A stretch of 64,000 nt of DNA, taken from Gammaproteobacteria bacterium. Its GTDB lineage: Bacteria; Pseudomonadota; Gammaproteobacteria; Burkholderiales; Burkholderiaceae_B. The position numbers and the translations under genes were made by a program. The stretch is taken from positions 310,001 to 374,000 of the forward strand of contig JAHIXK010000002.1 in NCBI GenBank assembly GCA_018815245.1, in the 5' to 3' direction. The notes under the pieces were generated by a model. It was given only the letters and a program-made list of their open reading frames with translations, searched no databases and had not been told where the DNA came from. Positions 15,602 to 24,159 of the stretch are shown here, piece by piece; positions within the stretch are counted from its first letter, which is position 1; every line of letters starts with the position of its first letter.

Positions 15602-16723
15602 TTAAGCGGCTTGGTATCCAGCCTCCTCACGCCTTTGTTCTTTCGCTTCCCAGCGGTTGGCACGCTTGAAGGTACCCAGATCATTGAACCGCACACCATT
15701 GGCACGCATTACTTCGTGGCCTTTTTTGGCTGTCATTTGGCGAAGGTAGAACGGATCTCGCACTACAAAGTGGTGAATGCCGTGCGTGGAGCCAAAATTG
15801 AAGCAAAACAGGTGGGGGATGATGAACCACTTGCTATTCAACACCTGGCACTGCTGTACGAAGTTGCCGTCTTCAATGTCGCCAAAATAATGCATGTTCG
15901 AGCTGATGAAGTTGATCGAGAACGACCGCAACAGGTTGGGGGCAAATATCAGCACAGCCACCGTGTTGGCCGTGGCCACCAGTTCAGGCGTTACCAATGC
16001 AGGCCAAGGCACGTTATAACCCACGGCCCACGCCGCTGCCTCAACGGCCCAGTAGGCCACATACGCATGCCAACCTGCATAAAACACGGTAGCCAAGGGG
16101 AAATTGCCGATCGCGCCACGCATCAACGCTTTCAGGCGCAGGTGCTTGGGCACTTTCATGATGCGCAGCACCACTGAAAGCTCCAGGTCCAGCATCATCA
16201 GCAGGCGCAAGGGTGTGAAACGCTCGCCATTGGTAATCGCGCGCTCTTCCAGATCAGTTTCCGTGCCGGAATGCTTGTGGTGGTGCAAATGCAAGTGACG
16301 GCGCAACCAGGGGTTGATGGTGCTGGGGCGGCAGAACCACACCAACGTCATCATCAGGTTGTGCATGAACTTGTTCTTGCGGAAATACATGTAGTGGATC
16401 AGGTCGTGTTCCAGTTCATGCGTAAAACTTAGAAACACGGCAATTACTGGAATTGTGACGTACCACGCCAGCATGCCTTCCAGGTAGGCCCAGCCTGTCA
16501 ACACCGCACCGGCGATTGACAACAGCAAAATGGCCATGCCGATGAGATCCTGGTGCTTGAGAATGGGGTATTTGGCGCGAATGCGGTCGCCTTCGGCAAG
16601 CACAGCAGTTTTAATGGTGGCAATGCGCTTTTGATCCAGTGCATTGATGTTGTTCTGCTTGATCCGTGAACCACCTTCGGCTTTGGCCGGCTGGCTCATC
16701 AGCTTTTCACTCAAACTTGACAT
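15602..16723 (-). CDS. Membrane fatty acid desaturase/hydroxylase family protein
   Basis: Integral-membrane di-iron enzyme candidate of 373 residues. The three His clusters of the superfamily are present: HELEHDLIH (about 102), HLHLHHHKH (about 145) and HGIHHF (about 315), with hydrophobic helices around 60-100 and 210-270. The clusters fit the fatty-acid desaturase group better than AlkB alkane hydroxylase, whose NYxEHYG box is absent. Likely substrate: acyl lipid or another long-chain compound. A strong AGAGG site precedes the ATG. It is divergent from an AraC regulator (gap 114 bases), which probably controls it. Confidence 0.82.
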   Translation of the reverse strand: MSSLSEKLMSQPAKAEGGSRIKQNNINALDQKRIATIKTAVLAEGDRIRAKYPILKHQDLIGMAILLLSIAGAVLTGWAYLEGMLAWYVTIPVIAVFLSFTHELEHDLIHYMYFRKNKFMHNLMMTLVWFCRPSTINPWLRRHLHLHHHKHSGTETDLEERAITNGERFTPLRLLMMLDLELSVVLRIMKVPKHLRLKALMRGAIGNFPLATVFYAGWHAYVAYWAVEAAAWAVGYNVPWPALVTPELVATANTVAVLIFAPNLLRSFSINFISSNMHYFGDIEDGNFVQQCQVLNSKWFIIPHLFCFNFGSTHGIHHFVVRDPFYLRQMTAKKGHEVMRANGVRFNDLGTFKRANRWEAKEQRREEAGYQAA

Positions 16724-16837
16724 ACTGTTGCCTCTTTGTATTTTGGCTTTTAATGATTGAAGTATGCTTGGGGTTCACCAGTAAAGCTTGTTCTAAAACG
16801 ACAATGTCATGACCTTCGGCGCCAAAATAAAGAATCA

Positions 16838-17869
16838 ATGAACAACAAAGCGTCCAACCCGACCATGAACACCCCGACCGCGCTGGCCAGCTGGATGCGT
16901 GGCCTTGCCCGCGAACTGGCGCTGCAGGGTTGTGACGCGCAGGCCTTGTTTGCCCAGGTCGGCCTGGATTTTTCCTTGCTGGATTCACCCGAAGCCCGCT
17001 ACCCGGTGCACCAAACCACCCTGCTGTGGCAAGCGGCTGTTCACGCCACGGGCGACGAAACACTGGGGCTGAAAGCCATACGGCACATTACCCCCGCCAC
17101 GTTTCATGCCGTGGGCTTGAGCGTGATGGCCAGCGAAACACTTGAGCAAGCCTTTGGCCGCATGCGCCGCTTTGCCGACCTTGTGACCGATGCCAGTGAA
17201 ATCGATTTGCTGAGCAGCGCGTCAGAATTCGTGGTTGAACTGAAGCTAAAGGAAGGGGCACAACCCGCCCACCAGTCTACAGATGGGTTTTTGTGCCTGC
17301 TTGCCAATGCGGGGAAGGGCCTGGGCGAACCGGGGCTGGTGCCACTGCGGGTTGAGCTAAGCCGGCCTGAACCCCACCCCCGGCACAGGGATTATTTTGA
17401 GCGCAGTTTCGACGCCCCCTTGCTGTTTGGCTGCAAGGCCATGCGCCTTGTGTTTGCCCTTGCCACTGTGCAAACCCGGCTAAAGGGTGCAAACCCCTTG
17501 ATTGCCGAACACCTGGACCAAGCCAGCCTTGCCGCCATTGAAAGGCTGAAGCCCGCCAACAGCGCAAGCCGATTGTTGCGCACGTGGGTGGTTGATCAAC
17601 TGGACAAGGGTGCGCCCAGCATTGAACAGGCGGCTGCGTACATGAACATGAGCGTGCGCAACCTTCAGCGCAAACTGGCCGACGAAGGCCGCAGCCTGGC
17701 CGCGATTGTGGATGACATTCGACAAGGCGAAGCGCAACGCCGCCTGAAACACACCCAGGATTCCCTGACCGCCATTGCACTTGATCTGGGCTTTTCAGAC
17801 GCGTCAGCTTTCAGCCGGGCCTGCAAACGCTGGTTTGGAAAAAGCCCCAGCGAGGTTCGCGACATTTAG
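16838..17869 (+). CDS. AraC-family transcriptional regulator
   Basis: Regulator of about 343 residues with an N-terminal arabinose-binding-like region (about 20-210, OruR/ArgR type with no cupin) and a C-terminal AraC helix-turn-helix (about 245-340): AAAYMNMSVRNLQRKLADEG is the first HTH and AIALDLGFSDASAFSRACKR the second, ending WFGKSPSEVR. The ATG at 16838 is preferred to the TTG at 16757, which falls in the promoter region. It faces away from the desaturase-like gene, and regulators of this type often respond to fatty acids or related small molecules; the effector is not known. Confidence 0.9.
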   Translation: MNNKASNPTMNTPTALASWMRGLARELALQGCDAQALFAQVGLDFSLLDSPEARYPVHQTTLLWQAAVHATGDETLGLKAIRHITPATFHAVGLSVMASETLEQAFGRMRRFADLVTDASEIDLLSSASEFVVELKLKEGAQPAHQSTDGFLCLLANAGKGLGEPGLVPLRVELSRPEPHPRHRDYFERSFDAPLLFGCKAMRLVFALATVQTRLKGANPLIAEHLDQASLAAIERLKPANSASRLLRTWVVDQLDKGAPSIEQAAAYMNMSVRNLQRKLADEGRSLAAIVDDIRQGEAQRRLKHTQDSLTAIALDLGFSDASAFSRACKRWFGKSPSEVRDI

Positions 17870-17993
17870 TTCACATTTATAGAGTGTTGCACCTACACGC
17901 AGGGCATGGGTTTTGCACTGCAACAAAAGCAAATCTGCTTTCTGCCGAATGTTTCTGACGGCAACTTGATTACTTTTGATTGGAGTTGGTGCA

Positions 17994-20030
17994 ATGCTAA
18001 GTAATAAACCTACACGATTCTTTCTCTCCTGCGCACTTGTTTTGCCCCTTGCACTGGGTGGGCTGATTGCATTTGGTGCAGCGACGAGTGATCTGCAGAA
18101 TCAGGACATCGCACCGAGTGTGCGCGACCAAACCGGGACCTCAAGAGTTTCCGAACCACTGGATTATCGATCCTCGCAGATAATCGTCACAGACCCTGAA
18201 GGCATAGCCTACAACGCGGATGTGAATGCATTGGTTCGCTATCCACTAGACGGCGACGGTCCATTTCCCGTCGTACTGTACTTGCATGGTCGCCATGTGA
18301 CCTGCAGTTATTTGGGAACCGAGTTTCTTAGCACAGGCGAATGCGACCTTGAACTGCCCGGTGTGTTGGGCCAGCCGCTGAACGTGGTGAAATCAGTGGA
18401 CAGCTACAAAGGGTACGACTACATGGCCAGAAATTTGGCTGCACACGGTTATGTGGTGGTGTCGATCAATGCAAACGATGTGAACGACAAAGACCTGGCA
18501 GGCGATGCCGGGGTTCAGGCACGCTCCGAACTTATCTTGCACCACCTCGACATTCTGCGCGAAATCAACCGGACAGGTTTTTACAGCAAGCTGGACGAAC
18601 CCTACCTGCTGGCCAGCCTTCGAGGCAAAATAAACATGGGCAAGGTGGGGTTGATGGGGCACTCCCGGGGTGGGCAAGGCGTGACGCATTCGCTCAGCGT
18701 GAACCAGGCGCGCGGACCCACACTGGAAGTGGGCGAAGTGACTCCGGCAGGTAGCGCATTCAACCAGCCACACAATATCAATGCCGTGTTTGCCTTGGCA
18801 CCGACCAACTTCGACATCATCACAGCACCCAACACCACTTTTGCTGTGTTGCTGCCTTACTGTGATGGGGATGTTTCCAACCTGCAAGGCGCATTCATGT
18901 ATGACGAAAGCCGCAATCTGGAAGAAACAACGCCAAGCCGGAAGTTTCAGCTTGTGACCATGGGTGCAAACCACAACTTTTACAACACCACTTGGTCTGG
19001 GGACGATTATTCCAATGACGATCCGTGGTGTGACAGTGCCGCTGAAAGTAGTGGTCGAGACAACCCGATTGATCAACGCCGTCACGGCGAGTTCTTGATG
19101 TCTTCTTTCTTTCGCCTTTTTCTGGGCAATGAAACGGAGTTTGCACCTTACTGGTCAGGCATGGCCAGCCTGCCTGCCGACGCTTGCCCGGTCGAATCCA
19201 GCGATGCGGGCCAACGCTGCGATGAACGTGTGCACTTGAGCATTCAAACCCCAAAGGAACAACGCCTGGAGATAGACAACACAAGCACCACAACATCGTT
19301 GACAACAAACCAACTGGGCGGGGCAAACAGCACCAGCGACACTGACCGTTTCGAATTTTGTTCAACCCGCAATGAATCGGGCACTGTGAACTCAACTGGT
19401 TGCCCGAGCCTGCGCACCTGGGCCACCAGTGGCCAGCTTTACGTAGAATCAGACAACAGCGAATCGCGATTCAAAACCCAATTCAATGATCTGGATGTGA
19501 CCGCTTACGACAGCCTGACGTTCCGGGTTGGCATACCAGTCAAGGCTGCAGACAACAACCCGTTGGTAATGGCACCCAACATGCGTGCCATGCTCACCGA
19601 TACATTTGGACAAAGTACCGTGGTCGATGTAGCCAGCTATTCAAATGCTTTGTATTTGCCACCGGGCGACCCGCTGAACACCGAAGGTGCAAAAACCCTG
19701 TTGAATATGGTTCGTTTGCCATTGGCCGGCTTTCAAGGCGTTGATTTTGAGCACCTGGCGACACTGGAATTGATTCATGTGGGCCCCACCCAATTGCAAC
19801 TGACAGACTTTCAATTTCAGGCACTCGCTGGCGAACTAACACTTGCGGATGCTGACACCGAAACACCCATCGGGGTAGAGCCAAACGAGGGCACTGTAAA
19901 CAACACAAGCTCCGCAAGCAATTTGGGAGGTGGCGGATCAACCTCGCTGCCAGGGCTGGCGGCCTTGACACTCACCCTGGTGGCATTCAAACGCAAGCGA
20001 ATTATCAAGGACGCGGGTCGTAATGGGTAA
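17994..20030 (+). CDS. Large secreted alpha/beta hydrolase with GlyGly-CTERM-like tail
   Basis: Predicted 678-residue exported protein. The ATG at 17994 has GGAG 8 bases upstream and starts a signal peptide (LSCALVLPLALGGLIAFGAA). The first half is an alpha/beta hydrolase: oxyanion strand VVLYLHGRH, nucleophile elbow GLMGHSRGGQG (Ser about 224), a Cys-rich region and GANHNFYNTTW as candidate catalytic His. The second half is a beta-rich domain. The C-terminus has Gly4-Ser-Thr-Ser, a hydrophobic stretch (LPGLAALTLTLVAF) and KRKR, as in GlyGly-CTERM proteins processed by rhombosortase. An esterase, lipase or polyester hydrolase role is possible. Its last 26 bases overlap the convergent DUF411 gene. 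Confidence 0.82.
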   Translation: MLSNKPTRFFLSCALVLPLALGGLIAFGAATSDLQNQDIAPSVRDQTGTSRVSEPLDYRSSQIIVTDPEGIAYNADVNALVRYPLDGDGPFPVVLYLHGRHVTCSYLGTEFLSTGECDLELPGVLGQPLNVVKSVDSYKGYDYMARNLAAHGYVVVSINANDVNDKDLAGDAGVQARSELILHHLDILREINRTGFYSKLDEPYLLASLRGKINMGKVGLMGHSRGGQGVTHSLSVNQARGPTLEVGEVTPAGSAFNQPHNINAVFALAPTNFDIITAPNTTFAVLLPYCDGDVSNLQGAFMYDESRNLEETTPSRKFQLVTMGANHNFYNTTWSGDDYSNDDPWCDSAAESSGRDNPIDQRRHGEFLMSSFFRLFLGNETEFAPYWSGMASLPADACPVESSDAGQRCDERVHLSIQTPKEQRLEIDNTSTTTSLTTNQLGGANSTSDTDRFEFCSTRNESGTVNSTGCPSLRTWATSGQLYVESDNSESRFKTQFNDLDVTAYDSLTFRVGIPVKAADNNPLVMAPNMRAMLTDTFGQSTVVDVASYSNALYLPPGDPLNTEGAKTLLNMVRLPLAGFQGVDFEHLATLELIHVGPTQLQLTDFQFQALAGELTLADADTETPIGVEPNEGTVNNTSSASNLGGGGSTSLPGLAALTLTLVAFKRKRIIKDAGRNG

Positions 20031-20481
20031 ATGAGCTCACTTCACCCTGCTTGCTCACCAGCAACACGTCGTATTCGGCGCGTTTGCTGGGGTAATCGGG
20101 GTGTTCCATGCCGGGTGAACCCATGGGCATCGCAGGCACCGAGAGACCCACCACATCACCGGGCTTTTCAGCCAGCAGTTTTTTGATGTCTGCTGCAGGC
20201 ACATGGCCCTCTACTGCATAGCCACCCACACGCGCACTGTGGCAACTGCCGTACTGCTGTGGCATGCCCAAAGCCGCCCGGAAAGAATCGGTGTTTTGCA
20301 CATCATTCACCTTCACGGTAAAACCATTTTCCTCCAGGTGCTCAACCCACGCGGCACAACAACCACAGGTGGGCGTTTTCCACACCTCGACAAGCTGAAC
20401 ATCCGCAGTGTTTTCTGTGTCGCTGCAGGCCACCAAAAACACAGCAAATCCAATTGCCAAAAGCTTGTTAAACACAGTCAT
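20005..20481 (-). CDS. DUF411 family lipoprotein (metal-binding candidate)
   Basis: Predicted 158-residue lipoprotein: the signal peptide ends in lipobox LVAC, giving a lipid-modified Cys19. The mature part matches DUF411, a thioredoxin-like family common near copper or silver resistance genes: KTPTCGCCAAWVEHLEENGF holds a Cys-x-Cys-Cys cluster, and GSCHSARVGGYAVEGHVPA and a Met/Pro-rich VPAMPMGSPGM segment could add metal ligands. No metal-resistance genes flank it here. Role inferred as periplasmic copper handling. Confidence 0.87.
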   Translation of the reverse strand: MTVFNKLLAIGFAVFLVACSDTENTADVQLVEVWKTPTCGCCAAWVEHLEENGFTVKVNDVQNTDSFRAALGMPQQYGSCHSARVGGYAVEGHVPAADIKKLLAEKPGDVVGLSVPAMPMGSPGMEHPDYPSKRAEYDVLLVSKQGEVSSFTHYDPRP

Positions 20482-20540
20482 GATTAACCCCTTTAATTAT
20501 CACAAGGCCGACTTTACCTGATTTGAACATTTGATTCTGC

Positions 20541-20612
20541 GGCCGGAAGTATAACCAATGCGTTACACGACACGTTATTGAGTGCAGACGCTGCTTCAGC
20601 AGGCGTGAACAA
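20541..20612 (-). pseudogene. In-frame relic of the KpsS/LipB-like gene
   Basis: The minus strand can be read as FTPAEAASALNNVSCNALV followed by ILPAAES, closely matching VTPAEAAFAINNVSEGSLV followed by TLSPEES in the intact KpsS-like protein (bases about 25314-25385). The nucleotides themselves align across about 70 bases, including an identical GCTGCTTCAGCAGG. No start, catalytic part or continuation is present. It appears to be the remnant of a second copy, left beside the acyltransferase gene by duplication and deletion or by recombination. Confidence 0.65.
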
Positions 20613-20653
20613 TAAACCCCGGTTATCAGAACTGCATTGGAAAGACCCACGCC

Positions 20654-21694
20654 ATGAATCAGCCCTCGACCCACCCAACATGGAACTCACTCGATGGCGC
20701 ACGCGCCCTTAGCATTGGATGCGTGTTGGCATGCCACCTGCTGCCGCTTGGCCCGAAAACGGTTTTTGATTTAAACATTGCCGCGGGTCAGTTCGGCATG
20801 GCCATCTTTTTCTCACTGTCTGGCTTTTTGATTGCCCACAAGCTGATCACAGAACGATCATTGTTTGAGTTCGCGGTAAGCCGTATCTTGCGAATTTTCC
20901 CACTGTTGTGGCTACTCCTGTTGATCGACTTTGCGGTACGGTTACCCGAGATCAACATTGACACAATGGCCGTACATTTTTTATTGGTCGTCAACAATTT
21001 CTCGGATCACTATTTCAGGGAAACAGAACACCTCTGGAGTTTGTGCACAGAAGTTCATTTCTATGCGCTGGCTGCGCTGTGCGTTTTGATATTCAAACGG
21101 GCGGGGCTGCCATTGCTGGTGATCACGGGTTGCATATTGAGCATGTATCGCTTTAATGAGCAAGCCTTGTTCAACACCTCCACACTGTTCCGGCTGGATG
21201 AATTGCTCATCGGTCTAAGCCTTGGTTTGATCTGGCACTCTGATTCACCCGCTTCCAGGCACTGCAAGAAACTCCTCACTACGATCAATCCGTTTTACGC
21301 AATGGTCTGTTTGGCTGTTGCCAGCCTGGCACCACCGAACCCCGTGCTTTTTATTTTGCGACCCTACATTGCTGCGCTGTTCATCGGCTCACTGATCTTC
21401 AACACCCAAGCAACAACCAGCCAGATCATGACCAGCCCGACATTGAAGTGGATTTCACGCCATGCATATGCCCTGTACATCATCCACCCGTTCCTGCTTC
21501 TGACCTGGCTAGGTTCAGGCGACAAAATAACCATGTATCTCAAACGTCCACTTCTTTTTATTGCTCTGTTTGTCTTGGCGTATCTGTCAACCCGCTACTA
21601 CGAACAATTTTTCATTCGGCTGGGCAAACAGTGGATCAGGCAAAGAAGAAATACCAAAACAACCCTGCCCTCACCGCCCGCAGTCACCAACTAA
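20654..21694 (+). CDS. Acyltransferase-3 family membrane protein
   Basis: Integral-membrane O-acyltransferase of 346 residues with about ten transmembrane helices. The family signatures are the N-terminal SLDGARALSIGCVLACH with its conserved Arg and His, then FFSLSGFLI, and an RILRIFPLLW segment with the conserved Arg. Such proteins (OafA/ExoZ type) transfer acetyl groups to polysaccharides or lipids during envelope synthesis. At the left edge of the exopolysaccharide locus, acetylation of the repeat unit is the likeliest role. Confidence 0.9.
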   Translation: MNQPSTHPTWNSLDGARALSIGCVLACHLLPLGPKTVFDLNIAAGQFGMAIFFSLSGFLIAHKLITERSLFEFAVSRILRIFPLLWLLLLIDFAVRLPEINIDTMAVHFLLVVNNFSDHYFRETEHLWSLCTEVHFYALAALCVLIFKRAGLPLLVITGCILSMYRFNEQALFNTSTLFRLDELLIGLSLGLIWHSDSPASRHCKKLLTTINPFYAMVCLAVASLAPPNPVLFILRPYIAALFIGSLIFNTQATTSQIMTSPTLKWISRHAYALYIIHPFLLLTWLGSGDKITMYLKRPLLFIALFVLAYLSTRYYEQFFIRLGKQWIRQRRNTKTTLPSPPAVTN

Positions 21695-21725
21695 AAGCCA
21701 GTGGGCTCTGTGTACGGGGGGTATT

Positions 21726-23228
21726 TCAGTGCAATGTTGAAACAGCGTTGATCAGTGGGTTGCGCAAAAGATCGTTGTCCGGATACACAAGGGCCCTCGC
21801 CCTGCTTTCTTTACCGTCACTCGCGGTTTTTCGAACCGTGATCACGGTTCGAGTCTGCTCCCCAGGCCAAGTAAACTTCACGGAATCGCCATTGTTAAGC
21901 CAGTGTGAATTGAACAGCATCCGTTTGCCCTTGGTGCCAAAAATCTTCAGCTCCATCTGAATTCCTTCACTTGCCTTGAACTGCAATGTATAACTTTTTC
22001 CCGCTTTCATTCTGGCCCAGTCCACGGCACTGAAACTTCGGTTGTTGCGGTGCTGGAATTCCGAACCTGCAGATGCGCCAGTGATCACCATGGATTGCGT
22101 CCAGGTGTCGTAACGAGCCTCGCCGGAGCCTTCGGCTTTTACCCACGGCCCGCGCATGGAGAGCATGTTGAAATGTTCAACGGCATCGAACTCCTTGCCA
22201 TGCCCGTCAATCCAGCCTTGAACTGACACAACCTGACGCAAGGCTTTCTGAATTCGCTTCAGGTCTTTTGTTACTGCGGCGTCCCATTTTGGCTTTTGGA
22301 ACGCAAACTTCGAACCATTTTCTACATAAATATAAAAAGGCGTGCCGTGGTTGCGATCAACCACATAAGCACCGTAAACCTTCAGTGTTTCGGCTATTTT
22401 TCGCAAGCCTGGATCGTCGATCAAGTTCGTGTCAAACGCCTCGGGCAGCATAAGCAATGCGCCTTCAGGAATACCCCCGGTGTTTTCTTTCCAGGTTCTG
22501 TCAGCCGATGTAGCAGGAAATACATAACCCCTCTTGCTTGACAAACCATTGTGCGCCAGCGACATGGCCAAGGCATGGCGATACATGGGCTGCCCGTCAT
22601 TGACCTCGTGTTTGCGGACGAGGCCCGCCATGGGCGGCACAGCAGCCGCGCGCGCACCTTGATAATAATGGGAGGGATCGCCCCAGCCACGACCATCAAG
22701 CCGAGTCCACGCATACATGGAGGCTGTCCAGCGGCCGTCTTGACCTTTTTTAAGATTTAGAAAGGAATGAATCACACCGTCAATGGGATCCACAATATCG
22801 GCATGCCCGTCGCTGCCGCTGGCAGGAATGGTTTCGCTTGGCCAGCGCGGAATGGTGACACCTGGAATGAACTGCTCGCCATCCAGCTCCCACAAACCAG
22901 GCTTGCCAGCAATGCCAAACACCTGCTGGGGCGAATCACTTTCATCGGCCAGAAATGCAGTGGTTGAGTAAGGGCCTTCGCCAACCAAAGGGCGATAGGT
23001 GGAATCGGGGATTTGGAAATCACCAAGCTGAACCCCAACGGGGCGGGCGTTCCAATAAGACTGTGCGGAAAACGGACGCTCGAATGTACCAAAACCAATG
23101 TGCGCAGAACCGCCAGTTTCTGGCTGTTCTGCCTGGGTTTTGCAGGCCACGGACAAGACCGCAGAAAAAACCAAACACAAGACAAGGCTTGGTTTTTTTG
23201 GTGTCGATCTGGTCAGATGGTTTTGCAC
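21726..23228 (-). CDS. Putative lipoprotein of an unnamed exopolysaccharide-associated family (copy 1)
   Basis: Protein of 500 residues starting at GTG 23228 with GAGGG 9 bases upstream. The signal peptide ends in lipobox LSVAC, predicting a lipid anchor. It is clearly paralogous to the protein at 37890-39416: both carry FERPFS, ASGxDGHADIVD, HSF, RLDGRGWGD, GARAAxxPPMAGLxRKHE, VFPAT, DRTWK, GAYVVDRN and PFYIYVENGS, then a C-terminal beta-sandwich-like domain. The invariant His, Asp, Arg and Lys clusters suggest an enzyme such as a polysaccharide lyase or hydrolase, but I cannot name a family. It starts 3 bases after the sugar transferase gene, so the two are probably cotranscribed. Confidence 0.8.
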   Translation of the reverse strand: MQNHLTRSTPKKPSLVLCLVFSAVLSVACKTQAEQPETGGSAHIGFGTFERPFSAQSYWNARPVGVQLGDFQIPDSTYRPLVGEGPYSTTAFLADESDSPQQVFGIAGKPGLWELDGEQFIPGVTIPRWPSETIPASGSDGHADIVDPIDGVIHSFLNLKKGQDGRWTASMYAWTRLDGRGWGDPSHYYQGARAAAVPPMAGLVRKHEVNDGQPMYRHALAMSLAHNGLSSKRGYVFPATSADRTWKENTGGIPEGALLMLPEAFDTNLIDDPGLRKIAETLKVYGAYVVDRNHGTPFYIYVENGSKFAFQKPKWDAAVTKDLKRIQKALRQVVSVQGWIDGHGKEFDAVEHFNMLSMRGPWVKAEGSGEARYDTWTQSMVITGASAGSEFQHRNNRSFSAVDWARMKAGKSYTLQFKASEGIQMELKIFGTKGKRMLFNSHWLNNGDSVKFTWPGEQTRTVITVRKTASDGKESRARALVYPDNDLLRNPLINAVSTLH

Positions 23229-23231
23229 AGT

Positions 23232-23891
23232 TTACTGCCCTCGCAACATGGCCATGGGTGTTTTCACCACCAGGGCAAGGTCCCTTGCAAAGGAAGCCTG
23301 CTCTACATACATTGCGTCGTACCTGGCACGGCAGGCGAAGGTGGTGTCGTGTCGTGCATAGACCTGCCATAGCCCCGTCAAGCCAGGTTTGACAGACAGG
23401 TATTTTGCCAGCGCCGCGTTGGTGTACAGGCGAATCTGCTCCCGTGCAAAGGGCCGTGGGCCTACAACGCTCATCGTGCCATTCAACACATTGATGAACT
23501 GAGGCAGCTCGTCCACACTACTGCGCCGCAACCACTTTCCAACCCAGGTGACTCTCGGGTCTGATTGCAGTTTCTGTGTTGTCTTCCATTCATGTGCAAT
23601 TTTTGGATCGGTCGCAATCAAATGCTCAAGAACCTCTTCCGCATTGACAACCATGGTCCTGAATTTCCAGCAGTCAAATGACTTGCCTTTCAAGCCAACT
23701 CGTCTTTGGCTGTAGAACACCGGGCCACCATCGAGCGACACAAGCAACATGGCAATCAACAACACCGGCGATAGAAACAGCAACACCAGCAATGAAAAAA
23801 CCACGTCGAATATCCGTTTGAGCGAAGACCGAAGGTAGGGTACAACTGCGAACGCCGAAACGTGCGCATAGTTCAGGTTGTTTAGTTTCAT
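23232..23891 (-). CDS. Priming sugar transferase (undecaprenyl-phosphate glycosyl-1-phosphate transferase)
   Basis: Starts polysaccharide assembly by moving a sugar-1-phosphate onto undecaprenyl phosphate. The 219 residues are the minimal catalytic form: one membrane-embedded hydrophobic helix (FDVVFSLLVLLFLSPVLLI), then the bacterial sugar transferase domain with FYSQRRVG, CWKFRTM, SVDELPQFINVLNG, VVGPRP and KPGLTGLWQV. The N-terminal multi-helix module of WbaP/WcaJ is absent. Adjacent secreted protein and distant eps genes point to the same pathway. The sugar used is unknown. Confidence 0.93.
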   Translation of the reverse strand: MKLNNLNYAHVSAFAVVPYLRSSLKRIFDVVFSLLVLLFLSPVLLIAMLLVSLDGGPVFYSQRRVGLKGKSFDCWKFRTMVVNAEEVLEHLIATDPKIAHEWKTTQKLQSDPRVTWVGKWLRRSSVDELPQFINVLNGTMSVVGPRPFAREQIRLYTNAALAKYLSVKPGLTGLWQVYARHDTTFACRARYDAMYVEQASFARDLALVVKTPMAMLRGQ

Positions 23892-23923
23892 TTCACAAGC
23901 CTCAAAAAGTGAACAACAAAAAT

Positions 23924-23959
23924 CGCACCTTTTAAAAAATTAAAAAGCTAAAAAGTGCG
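23924..23959 (-). terminator. Candidate terminator or attenuator before the sugar transferase gene
   Basis: The 268-base AT-rich stretch 23892-24159 separates two minus-strand genes. Within it CGCACCTTTT and AAAAAGTGCG pair over 10 positions with one mismatch, and ATTTTTG follows on the minus strand. A second, weaker inverted repeat (TCTGAAT/ATTCAGA, 24106-24131) lies nearer the KpsS-like stop. I see no gene in the rest of this stretch; it should hold the sugar transferase promoter. Confidence 0.5.
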
Positions 23960-24159
23960 GTGATGATTGTTTCCTCGCGCCTGCTTGATGGAGCTACATC
24001 AATACAAGTAATTTTGTTTTGGTTTTTATTTCCTTGTTGCTAACGAGTGACTTTGAGATTTGGAAAACAAGACGTTCGAAATCAATGTAAATTTCTTCAA
24101 AACACTCTGAATATTTGGTCAAAAATTCAGAATGAATTGTGTGTGAAATGCATCCGGTT

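Noticed and set aside
15602-16723. Naming the membrane enzyme AlkB alkane monooxygenase
   Set aside because: The AlkB-specific NYxEHYG box is missing and the His clusters fit the broader desaturase family.
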